Assembly: GCA_947176285.1 (NCBI GenBank)
Contig: CAMWQF010000208.1
Span: forward strand, 1-5,555
DNA length: 5,555 bases
DNA from: an uncultured Porphyromonadaceae bacterium
GTDB taxonomy: Bacteria > Bacteroidota > Bacteroidia > Bacteroidales > Muribaculaceae
Reading direction: 5' to 3'
The stretch's first letter is position 1, and every line of letters begins with the position of its first letter. The notes under the pieces are model-generated. The model did no database searches and was not told the origin of the DNA. It saw nothing but the letters and a program-made list of their open reading frames with translations. The position numbers and the translations under genes are program-made. This document shows, piece after piece, positions 1-5,555 of this stretch.

Positions 1-27
1 AACCACAAGGCTCTCAAAAATGCATAA
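1..27 (+). other. Possible 3' tail of an upstream co-directional gene
   Basis: The first 27 bases are open in frame 1 and end in TAA at 25-27, three bases before the lpdA start; the encoded tail would read NHKALKNA. Frame 2 is also open and ends in a TGA at 31-33 region overlapping the lpdA ATG (an ATGA overlap). Either arrangement would be normal for an operon, and lpdA genes in this phylum often follow genes for lipoate ligase or 2-oxoacid dehydrogenase subunits. The piece is too short to identify a product or to choose a frame. Confidence 0.25.
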
Positions 28-30
28 TTT

Positions 31-1377
31 ATGAAAATAATTATAATTGGGGCAGGTCCCGGTGGATATGAGACTGCTTTGGAGGCAGCAAAAAGAGGAC
101 ATGAAGTGACGCTTTTCAATGGCGATCGTCTTGGCGGCACTTGCCTTAACGAAGGTTGCATTCCTACAAAATGCCTATGCAGAAATGCCGAAATGGTAGC
201 CTCTTTCAAGGAAGCAGACAAGTACGGAGTTGATGATTTCACCTTCACGCTCGACTACAATAAAGTAGTCGACCGCAAGAAGGAGGTAGTAGATACTCTG
301 CGTTCCGGAATCGACTCAATGTTGAAGGCTGCAAAGGTGAATGTAGTGAATGCTATGGCTTCTTTTAAGGATTCACATACGGTTGTGGCAGACGGAACAG
401 AATACACTGCAGATTACTTCATTATCGCTACCGGCTCCACTTCGAAATCGCTTCCAATAGAAGGTCATGACCTCGAATGCGTGAAAGATTCCACCCAAAT
501 GCTCGACATTGAATATATTCCGGAGTCTTTGACCATCATTGGAGGAGGAGTGATTGGAATGGAATTTGCCAATATCTTTGCATCATTCGGATCGAAAGTT
601 ACTGTAATCGAATATATGAAGCAGATTCTTCCGCCGTTTGATGCTGATATTGCAAAGCGACTGAAGCAGACTCTTTCCAAGAAAGGAATTACAATTGTCA
701 CAGGCGCAGCTGCAAAGAAAATTGAGCAAAACGAAGACTATGAGGTTGTAGTGACTTATGAGGTCAAAGGAAAGGAGGAGACCGCTGTAAGTTCTGATCT
801 GCTGATGGCAGTAGGAAGGGCACCTCGCGTTCAAGGTCTTAATCTTGAGGCTGCGGGTGTGGATTATTCACCGAAAGGAATAGTAGTAGATGACTGGATG
901 CGTACAAATGTGCCCCATATCTATGCGATAGGAGACGTTAACGCTAAGATGATGCTTGCACATGTGGCTACATTCCAAGGAATCCATGCACTGAATGCCA
1001 TTGACGGCAAAGAAGATAAAATCAACTTCGATATAGTGCCGAGCGCAGTGTTTGTGGTTCCTGAATGTGGTATGGTCGGTCTAACAGAGGAAGCATGCAA
1101 GGCTCAGGGTATTGAAATCCGAAAAGGACAGAGTTTCTTCCGAGCAAATGGCAAAGCTCTCGCTATGGGCGAACCGGACGGACTATGCAAACTTATATTC
1201 CGGAAGGATAATGGAAAACTTATAGGAGCCCACATCATGGGAGTTGAAGCAGCTGACCTTGCACAGCAATGTGCCGACCTTATGAATGCAGGAATGACTA
1301 TAAACGACATGAAAAATATTATTTTCGGGCATCCTACAATCTCGGAAGTGATAATGTCAGCAGTGCATAATGCCTGA
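31..1377 (+). CDS. lpdA: Dihydrolipoyl dehydrogenase (E3 subunit)
   Basis: This cytoplasmic FAD enzyme reoxidises the dihydrolipoyl group of 2-oxoacid dehydrogenase (or glycine cleavage) complexes and reduces NAD+. The 448-residue protein is near the usual 450-475 and appears complete. The N-terminal FAD fold carries GAGPGG (7-12). The redox disulfide is C38/C43 in GGTCLNEGCIPTK. The NAD fold has GGGVIG (171-176), ending its second strand in E194, which fits NAD rather than NADP. The second FAD contact is AIGD (299-302), and the C-terminal dimerisation domain supplies the catalytic pair H434/E439 in HPTISE. Two oddities stand out. The acidic residue that normally ends the second FAD-fold strand and binds the FAD ribose is Asn30. 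Two additional cysteines, C48 and C50, follow the active-site motif. The start at 31 puts the first fold at the very N-terminus, as expected. No Shine-Dalgarno is seen, which is normal for Bacteroidota. Family assignment is firm; which complex it serves is not shown. Confidence 0.97.
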   Translation: MKIIIIGAGPGGYETALEAAKRGHEVTLFNGDRLGGTCLNEGCIPTKCLCRNAEMVASFKEADKYGVDDFTFTLDYNKVVDRKKEVVDTLRSGIDSMLKAAKVNVVNAMASFKDSHTVVADGTEYTADYFIIATGSTSKSLPIEGHDLECVKDSTQMLDIEYIPESLTIIGGGVIGMEFANIFASFGSKVTVIEYMKQILPPFDADIAKRLKQTLSKKGITIVTGAAAKKIEQNEDYEVVVTYEVKGKEETAVSSDLLMAVGRAPRVQGLNLEAAGVDYSPKGIVVDDWMRTNVPHIYAIGDVNAKMMLAHVATFQGIHALNAIDGKEDKINFDIVPSAVFVVPECGMVGLTEEACKAQGIEIRKGQSFFRANGKALAMGEPDGLCKLIFRKDNGKLIGAHIMGVEAADLAQQCADLMNAGMTINDMKNIIFGHPTISEVIMSAVHNA

Positions 1378-1389
1378 GATGAAAGAATA

Positions 1390-1451
1390 AAATTTTTCCA
1401 GTAGCGATTGAGTATGTCGTAAAGGCAATCAAATCGCTGCCGGAAAGGTTT
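1390..1451 (+). terminator. Long imperfect hairpin after lpdA, possible terminator
   Basis: Bases 1390-1409 can pair with 1432-1451: 20 positions, one A/C mismatch (1400/1441), three G-U pairs, and a 22-nt loop. The core AGCGATT/AATCGCT (1403-1409/1432-1438) is perfect. It begins 12 bases after the lpdA stop codon and ends 25 bases before the next start codon, so it could end or attenuate lpdA transcription. There is no clean T run after the stem, only TGTTTA, so this is not a textbook Rho-independent terminator. A slipped pairing GATTG/CAATC (1406-1410/1426-1430) offers an alternative fold. It could instead be a processing or mRNA-stabilising stem. Confidence 0.4.
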
Positions 1452-1476
1452 GTTTACCGAATAATTTAGATAGAAA

Positions 1477-2430
1477 ATGAAAACTGAAGTCAAGGACACA
1501 CCTATCGATTTGGTTTATCTCTGGGTAAACGGCAATGATCCTGTCTGGATAGAGAAACACAACAAGGTGATAGGAAAGACGGAGAAAAAGTCTGCTGTAA
1601 ACTGTGAAGGAAGGTATGCTGATAATGATGAACTAAAATATAGTCTACGCTCTGCAGAGATGTATGCCCCCTGGATACGAAAGATATTTATTGTCACAGA
1701 CAATCAAGTGCCTGAATGGCTCGATACCTCCAATCCTAAAATCCAAATAGTGGATCATACAGAAATCCTCCCACCAGAGGCTTTGCCTTGTTTCAACTCA
1801 AATGTTATAGAGCAGTTCATAGCCCATATCCCTGACTTGTCGGAGTCATTTCTTTATGCAAATGACGATATGTATTTCAATCGTCCTGTCAAGCCATCTG
1901 ATTTCTTCGCATCCGACGGTTTGCCATATGTGCGTGTCAATCGACGTCCTTTTAGAAGACTTGAATTGAAACTGAAAGAAAAATTATTTCATAAGAAAAT
2001 AAGTGTATACAACAAGACGGTGCAGAATGCGGCTGAACTTGTAGAGCAGAAATTTGGAAAATACTACAGTGCTAAGCCACACCATAACATCGATGCTTAT
2101 TTGAAAAGTGATTGTCTACACGCCTCACAGATATTTAAAGAATATCTAGAGCCGACTTTTGCAAACCACAAGAGAAAAGTGAATGACATAGAACGGGTCA
2201 TATTCACATATACGGCTATGGCAGAAAATCGAGTCCATGTACTCTATGTTTCGCAGAAGGTATCTTTTAGGTTACATATCGAAAAAGAAAGGCACTATAA
2301 GAAATTGGGCAGATATACACCGATGCTGTTTTGCATGAATGATTCTGAATATGCCAACGATGAAGGCCGTCAGCGCTGTGCTAATTATCTGAAACGTCGC
2401 TTCCCTGAGAAATCAAGCTTTGAAAAATAA
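1477..2430 (+). CDS. Stealth-family sugar-1-phosphate transferase (YSLRS type)
   Basis: Stealth proteins transfer a hexose-1-phosphate from a nucleotide sugar to a sugar hydroxyl, making phosphodiester links; known members include meningococcal SacB and the human GlcNAc-1-phosphotransferase GNPTAB. All four conserved regions can be seen in this 317-residue protein. CR1 is IDLVYLWVNGNDPVW (10-24). CR2 runs from about 46 to 137, with ELKYSLRSAEMYAPW (52-66), the FNS motif (106-108) and the acidic NDD (129-131), probably the metal or nucleotide-sugar site. CR3 is around KPHHNIDAYLKSDC (200-213). CR4 is at the C-terminus, ending PEKSSFE (310-316). No signal peptide or membrane segment is visible, so it is presumably cytoplasmic or peripheral to the inner membrane. 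It is separated from lpdA by 99 bp and converges on the minus-strand glycan operon. No promoter box was convincing; the ATG is preceded by an A-rich leader without Shine-Dalgarno. Donor and acceptor sugars cannot be read from the sequence. Confidence 0.9.
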   Translation: MKTEVKDTPIDLVYLWVNGNDPVWIEKHNKVIGKTEKKSAVNCEGRYADNDELKYSLRSAEMYAPWIRKIFIVTDNQVPEWLDTSNPKIQIVDHTEILPPEALPCFNSNVIEQFIAHIPDLSESFLYANDDMYFNRPVKPSDFFASDGLPYVRVNRRPFRRLELKLKEKLFHKKISVYNKTVQNAAELVEQKFGKYYSAKPHHNIDAYLKSDCLHASQIFKEYLEPTFANHKRKVNDIERVIFTYTAMAENRVHVLYVSQKVSFRLHIEKERHYKKLGRYTPMLFCMNDSEYANDEGRQRCANYLKRRFPEKSSFEK

Positions 2431-2446
2431 GAGAGTTTGGTGATGT

Positions 2447-3340
2447 TCAGAAACTATAGTCGCGCGTATCTTCAATGTCGTTCAAGTCGTATTGGTCGAA
2501 ATATTCACGGCTAACAGTTCTCTTCCTTCCGCTTGCTCGTCCTCGATTCTGCTTTTCAAGAAACTCCTGAAATGATCTTACCGCATAATGGTTGACTCGT
2601 ATCACATCTTGTTGCGGCACTCTATCACGGAAATTTCGAGTGATAGAATTGCCATGAGAATCGGCTCCTTTCCCTGAAATTCGAGCAGCCTCATGGCAGC
2701 CAATCATACAGAACACCCGACGAGGATCAACAATACTTTTCACATGGCGATTGAGGATATGGTCAGGCTTTGAGTGATGCTTGAAACGCTCCATCATACC
2801 TCCCGGTTGCTTATGCTTGGCTCCACCACTTCCATACACCAACCAGTTGATCTCAACAGCGGGACGATCTTCAAAGCGTTTAAGAAAACTCGTAATATTA
2901 GTATCTTTTAGTGGCACAATGAACTCATCAAGGTCTATGAAGGCAATCCATCTGCTATCAAACCTGTGACGGCTTATGCAGTCATCATAAGCAGCCAATT
3001 GTTTTCTGTATCCAGGAAAATAATTATATTCCACAATACCAGATTCTATATAAGGTTTAAGAATTTTTTGTGTGTCGTCAGTGCTCTCATTGTCGTAGAT
3101 ATAAAACTTCTCAACACCCATCTTAAGATGCCATTCAATCCATTCTTTGAAGTATGGACCTTCATCTTTTGCAATTGCACAAACTGCAAGATATTGTTTC
3201 GGCATCGTTTTGTCGTTTCGAATCTCTTTTTTCAGTTTAATAGCATTGAGGAGACCGAAGCGGAGAATACCTCTCCATCGATTTCGTGCCATTTTTTGGG
3301 GAATAACCCCGGCTAATATTTCTGCAACTACTTTATTCAT
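2447..3340 (-). CDS. Glycosyltransferase, GT92/GT2-like (GT-A fold)
   Basis: This 297-residue protein probably transfers a sugar from a nucleotide donor in glycan assembly. Residues 50-61 (YLAVCAIAKDEG) and 66-90 (EWIEWH..MGVEKFYIYDNESTDDT) are the typical opening of the GT92/DUF23 and related 'GT2_4' families. The metal-binding DxD motif is DLDEF (136-140). Near the C-terminus, NHYAVRS (250-256) followed by K263 and RGRA (266-269) matches the 'HY..KS..EF..K..RG' signature of GT92. Residues 1-46 form a basic, partly hydrophobic lead segment without a clear signal peptide. The frame is open 43 codons further upstream to 3469, but that stretch lies on the CR4 end of the preceding Stealth gene. 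The ATG at 3340, ten bases after that gene's stop, is therefore the better start; ATG at 3292 or 3205 is less likely. It is the last gene of the minus-strand operon and ends 16 bp from the convergent Stealth gene. Substrate unknown. Confidence 0.85.
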   Translation of the reverse strand: MNKVVAEILAGVIPQKMARNRWRGILRFGLLNAIKLKKEIRNDKTMPKQYLAVCAIAKDEGPYFKEWIEWHLKMGVEKFYIYDNESTDDTQKILKPYIESGIVEYNYFPGYRKQLAAYDDCISRHRFDSRWIAFIDLDEFIVPLKDTNITSFLKRFEDRPAVEINWLVYGSGGAKHKQPGGMMERFKHHSKPDHILNRHVKSIVDPRRVFCMIGCHEAARISGKGADSHGNSITRNFRDRVPQQDVIRVNHYAVRSFQEFLEKQNRGRASGRKRTVSREYFDQYDLNDIEDTRDYSF

Positions 3341-3350
3341 ATGAGACAGA

Positions 3351-4346
3351 TCAGTTACGTTCAAACGATGATTTTTCAGGTAAGATGCTTTCAAATGCCT
3401 CTTTAATGTTTTCCATGACTTGGTCATAGTTGCGTATATGCACATTGTCGTTAAGACAAATAAGAGCATAAGATTGCTTTTTGATGGCTTCTACAGCCTG
3501 TTTAGGCTTTACCATGAGAGGAAACATTTTTGTATCTTTATAAGTGTTGTAAGGCACAAAATTCCCTTTGCAAATTTGCCATGTGCGAAACAATTCGGGT
3601 GTTAAGTCAGTGACTTTTCTAAATCGGTTGTAGGAAGTCTCCGAAAGTTCTTTTCCAGCAGCATCCCATACTTCCAAGAATGTATTCTTAAGATAGGGTT
3701 GGGCATTATGTGGAATGCGCAGTGTGATGAAACGCGGATATGGAATCAAAAGATAATTCATCCAGGCCTTAAACCCATACGACTTATCAAACCATTTATC
3801 ATGATGTAGCTTCATGACAGTTTTTTTGTCGAAGTGTTGATTAATAATGCGAATATTATTTTTTATTCTAATATAGTATTGCGACCAAGATGGATTATAT
3901 TGGAAAGCCGCTATGTCGCATGGAAGTCCGTCTACAAAGAAACGTTCAGGATTGATAGGACGAATAATGTAGAAATCATCATTGAAATATATAAAATGTT
4001 CTGCTAATCCGGGAATTTTATACATGTAACGCTCTATCACCACCGAATTGAAAGTTGGCAAAAAGTCTGATGGAATAAAATCTTTATGTCTGACAATGTT
4101 TAGTTTAGGATTTGACAGATTAAGCCATTCTGGTGGATTACCCGAGCATATAAAATGAATCTTCCTTACCCATGGAGCAAATTTCTCAACACCGCGAAAC
4201 CAATACTTCAAAAATCCATAGTCGCGAAAACGAGCAACAGAGACTCCATTTTTTTCATTATCTTTTTTACAAGAATATTTGTCAAATTCTTTTTTCCAAT
4301 TCGGATCATCCATATTGACCCAAGTTACAACAATATCTATATCCAT
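3351..4346 (-). CDS. Stealth-family sugar-1-phosphate transferase (YWFRG type)
   Basis: This is a second Stealth protein, 331 residues, and all four regions are present. CR1 starts at residue 2 (IDIVVTWVNMDDPNW, 3-17). CR2 contains RFRDYGFLKYWFRGVEKFAP (39-58), WLNLSNPKLNIVRHKDFIP (74-92), FNS (99-101) and NDD (122-124). CR3 is around IPHNAQPYLKNTFLEVW (211-227). CR4 covers about 296-329, with ICLND (296-300) and a terminal PEKSSFE (323-329). The YWFRG form of CR2 and the HNAQPYLK form of CR3 resemble capsule-polymerase-type Stealth proteins of bacterial polysaccharide loci more than the YSLRS type encoded at 1477-2430. By family, it should form a sugar-phosphate-sugar bond on the cytoplasmic side. 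It starts 35 bp after the GT2 gene and stops 10 bp before the GT92-like gene, so it is the middle gene of an operon. The gap upstream holds no recognisable promoter. Sugar specificity and whether it polymerises or adds a single unit are unknown. Confidence 0.92.
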   Translation of the reverse strand: MDIDIVVTWVNMDDPNWKKEFDKYSCKKDNEKNGVSVARFRDYGFLKYWFRGVEKFAPWVRKIHFICSGNPPEWLNLSNPKLNIVRHKDFIPSDFLPTFNSVVIERYMYKIPGLAEHFIYFNDDFYIIRPINPERFFVDGLPCDIAAFQYNPSWSQYYIRIKNNIRIINQHFDKKTVMKLHHDKWFDKSYGFKAWMNYLLIPYPRFITLRIPHNAQPYLKNTFLEVWDAAGKELSETSYNRFRKVTDLTPELFRTWQICKGNFVPYNTYKDTKMFPLMVKPKQAVEAIKKQSYALICLNDNVHIRNYDQVMENIKEAFESILPEKSSFERN

Positions 4347-4381
4347 TTATGTATTTTGAATTACATTTTATTGATATATTA

Positions 4382-5389
4382 TTAATCGTAATATTTTTTC
4401 TTCCTTCTTTTCATATCTAAATCAGCAGTATATACAACTCTCATTAGAAATCCGAAAAATAAAGGATAATTTCTAAGTAATTTTGCTCTCCACCATGTTT
4501 TTAATTTGACATGCAATGGAGATGGTAATGGATATTTTTTGACTTCATTACTAATTTTGATTATCGTATCATCTCTTTTAATTATATTATTCTCCAGACG
4601 TGCTATTGTCTTTGAAGCCCCAACCGCGGACTTATTCATATAAACATTTCTACTAACTGTATCATAGTTCTCATTTATAGAACTTTCTATCATGTTCATT
4701 CTATCGATACAAGATTGAAAATAATCATACCTATTCTTTGCAACATCCGAATGTATAATACTTCCTTTTCTCATACGATAATGATACATTGGAGTTGGGT
4801 CAATGACTATACTTCTTACATTTTTAAGCCATTCACCATACACATAAATATCTTCAAAATTTCTTCCTATTGGGAAATCACATGTTATGATACTTCTTTT
4901 CTGTAGTTTATTCCATACATAATTTGGAATACGGTCAAAACCAATTTCACGTATCGCTTCTTCTCTTGTTAGAACTTTTGTCTTATTTGTCAGATGCTTA
5001 GTGGAATGCTTTCCTTTAAATTCTTTTATAAAGCCAATTAAAGCCAAATCAGCATCATAATCAACAATAAGATTATAAAGTATCTGATACATCTGAGGCT
5101 CTATCCAATCATCAGAGTCTACAAAACCAATTAAATCACCTTTACATTCTTTAAGTCCAGCATTACGTGCGCTTGATAACCCACCGTTTATCTTATGTAT
5201 AACTTTAAATCGTGGGTCTTTAGAAGCATATTCATCGCATATTTCCGGAGATGAATCTTTACTTCCATCATCTACAAGAATACATTCCCAGTCTTTAAAA
5301 GTTTGATCCTTGATAGAGTCCAGACATTGTCTGAGATATTTCTCCATGTTATAGACAGGTACAATAATACTTAATTTTGGCTTTTCCAT
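4382..5389 (-). CDS. Family 2 glycosyltransferase
   Basis: An inverting GT-A glycosyltransferase of family GT2, likely adding one sugar to a lipid-linked or growing glycan at the cytoplasmic face of the inner membrane. The start LSIIVPVYNMEKYLRQCLDS (6-25), then LVDDGSKDSS (38-47), NGGLSSARNAG (68-78) and DSDDW (91-95, metal/nucleotide site) are classic. Further on, VWNKL (158-162) and NFEDI (177-181) match the capsular-type GT2 group, with ED as the probable acceptor-side motif. The C-terminal 40 residues contain WWRAKLLRNYPLFFGFLM (299-316) and a basic cluster (327-332), which suggests peripheral membrane attachment. At 335 residues the length is normal. It is the first gene of the minus-strand operon and has its own Bacteroidota-type promoter. 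Its base composition is clearly more AT-rich than lpdA (one sampled line 27% G+C against 45%), as is common for horizontally exchanged glycan genes. The sugar transferred is not predictable. Confidence 0.93.
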   Translation of the reverse strand: MEKPKLSIIVPVYNMEKYLRQCLDSIKDQTFKDWECILVDDGSKDSSPEICDEYASKDPRFKVIHKINGGLSSARNAGLKECKGDLIGFVDSDDWIEPQMYQILYNLIVDYDADLALIGFIKEFKGKHSTKHLTNKTKVLTREEAIREIGFDRIPNYVWNKLQKRSIITCDFPIGRNFEDIYVYGEWLKNVRSIVIDPTPMYHYRMRKGSIIHSDVAKNRYDYFQSCIDRMNMIESSINENYDTVSRNVYMNKSAVGASKTIARLENNIIKRDDTIIKISNEVKKYPLPSPLHVKLKTWWRAKLLRNYPLFFGFLMRVVYTADLDMKRRKKKYYD

Positions 5390-5408
5390 TACTCTTTATT
5401 TAAAAACG

Positions 5409-5439
5409 CAAAATTACAAAAAAAAATAATACTTAGCAA
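5409..5439 (-). promoter_or_regulatory. Bacteroidota sigma-ABfr-type promoter of the GT2-Stealth-GT92 operon
   Basis: Read on the minus strand, TAATTTTG at 5416-5409 is an exact match to the Bacteroidota -7 consensus TAnnTTTG. A TTG at 5439-5437 lies 20 bases upstream, within the usual 19-21 for the -33 box. Transcription would begin near 5402-5404, giving a leader of only about 13-15 nt before the ATG at 5389. The spacer contains a run of nine T (5426-5418). Position, orientation and spacing all fit the operon. Confidence 0.75.
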
Positions 5440-5450
5440 TAATATGCTAA
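5433..5450. repeat. Perfect 6-bp dyad TTAGCA-N6-TGCTAA overlapping the -33 box
   Basis: TTAGCA at 5433-5438 is mirrored exactly by TGCTAA at 5445-5450, with ATAATA between. The left arm covers most of the predicted -33 TTG of the glycan-operon promoter. A symmetric site in this position is a plausible operator for a dimeric regulator, but short dyads also occur by chance in AT-rich DNA, and no regulator gene is in the window. Confidence 0.4.
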
Positions 5451-5488
5451 AAATTTGTAATCATTAAAATTATGTTGTTAAAATTTGT
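5450..5488. repeat. 9-bp direct repeat AAAATTTGT, 30 bp apart, upstream of the promoter
   Basis: AAAATTTGT occurs at 5450-5458 and again at 5480-5488, exactly 30 bp (about three helical turns) apart and on the upstream side of the predicted promoter. Same-face spacing suggests paired protein-binding sites or an A-tract upstream element. In sequence this AT-rich, coincidence is a real alternative. Confidence 0.3.
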
Positions 5489-5555
5489 TTTGATACGGTT
5501 TTCCCCGGAGAATAATATTGGGAGGAATCAACCGAAAAAACTTTGGATATATAAA
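5478..5555 (-). other. Undetermined edge region; possible tail of an upstream minus-strand gene
   Basis: Two minus-strand frames are open from the window edge: one stops with TAA at 5480-5478 after 25 codons, the other with TAA at 5472-5470 after 27 codons. The second would encode a tail ending KTVSKQILTT. Either could be the end of a preceding glycan-locus gene, which would leave a 60-90 bp intergenic region holding the promoter. With no recognisable motif and so few codons, it may equally be non-coding. Confidence 0.2.

Noticed and set aside
1449..1469. TTTG (1449-1452) and TAATTTAG (1462-1469) as a promoter for the + strand Stealth gene
   Set aside because: The second box has one mismatch to TAnnTTTG, and the two are only 9 bp apart instead of 19-21; no better -33 box is found at the right distance.
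1104..1499. 131-codon open frame on the minus strand opposite the end of lpdA
   Set aside because: It is a shadow of the well-conserved lpdA C-terminal domain, runs into the next gene, and its low-complexity translation has no recognisable domain.
2966..3316. 116-codon open frame on the + strand inside the GT92-like gene
   Set aside because: It lies entirely opposite the conserved catalytic region of the glycosyltransferase and its translation shows no family features.
3341..3469. A 43-codon upstream extension of the GT92-like reading frame starting at 3469
   Set aside because: It runs antiparallel to nothing but overlaps, in another frame of the same strand, the conserved CR4 end of the second Stealth protein. 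It has no glycosyltransferase motif, and ATG 3340 gives normal 10-bp operon spacing.
4347..4381. Internal promoter between the GT2 and second Stealth genes
   Set aside because: The 35-bp gap is AT-rich but holds no TAnnTTTG box on the minus strand; the similar TATTTTG is on the + strand and one base short.
5433..5520. Invertible promoter of the kind that controls Bacteroides capsule loci
   Set aside because: The only clear inverted repeat has arms separated by 6 bp, far too close to flank an invertible segment, and no second partner repeat or recombinase gene is present.
5501..5530. GGGAGGA at 5519-5525 as a ribosome binding site for a + strand gene
   Set aside because: No ATG follows before the window end, the only nearby TTG frame stops after three codons, and Bacteroidota rarely rely on such sites.

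Overview
The window looks like a chromosomal segment from a member of the Bacteroidota, probably of Bacteroides/Prevotella type. Three things point there: the one clear promoter has the phylum's TAnnTTTG -7 box with a TTG about 20 bp upstream, no start codon has a good Shine-Dalgarno sequence, and G+C is moderate to low (about 45% in the first gene, near 30-33% at the right end, by hand count of sample lines). The genus is an inference.

Left part (1-1377, + strand): a complete E3 dihydrolipoyl dehydrogenase gene (lpdA), a housekeeping flavoenzyme of the 2-oxoacid dehydrogenase complexes. It starts within a few bases of what may be the end of an upstream gene, so it is probably the last gene of an operon cut by the window edge. 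A 99-bp gap follows, holding a long imperfect hairpin (1390-1451).

Middle and right part (1477-5389): four surface-glycan genes. One + strand gene (1477-2430) encodes a Stealth-family sugar-1-phosphate transferase. Convergent to it, only 16 bp away, is a three-gene minus-strand operon, in transcription order: a GT2 glycosyltransferase (5389-4382), a second and quite different Stealth protein (4346-3351), and a GT92/GT2-like glycosyltransferase (3340-2447). The gaps inside this operon are 35 and 10 bp. A Bacteroidota-type promoter lies just upstream of the GT2 gene, with a small dyad and a 9-nt T tract built into it.

Read together, the four genes suggest assembly of a phosphodiester-linked glycan (capsule, surface polysaccharide or glycoprotein decoration). 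Stealth enzymes move a sugar-1-phosphate from a nucleotide sugar to an acceptor sugar, and the two glycosyltransferases would add ordinary glycosidic linkages. No polymerase, flippase or export gene is visible, so the final product and its location cannot be decided here. The most interesting points are the two dissimilar Stealth enzymes sharing one small locus, the falling G+C across it, and an unusual substitution in the FAD-binding fold of LpdA.
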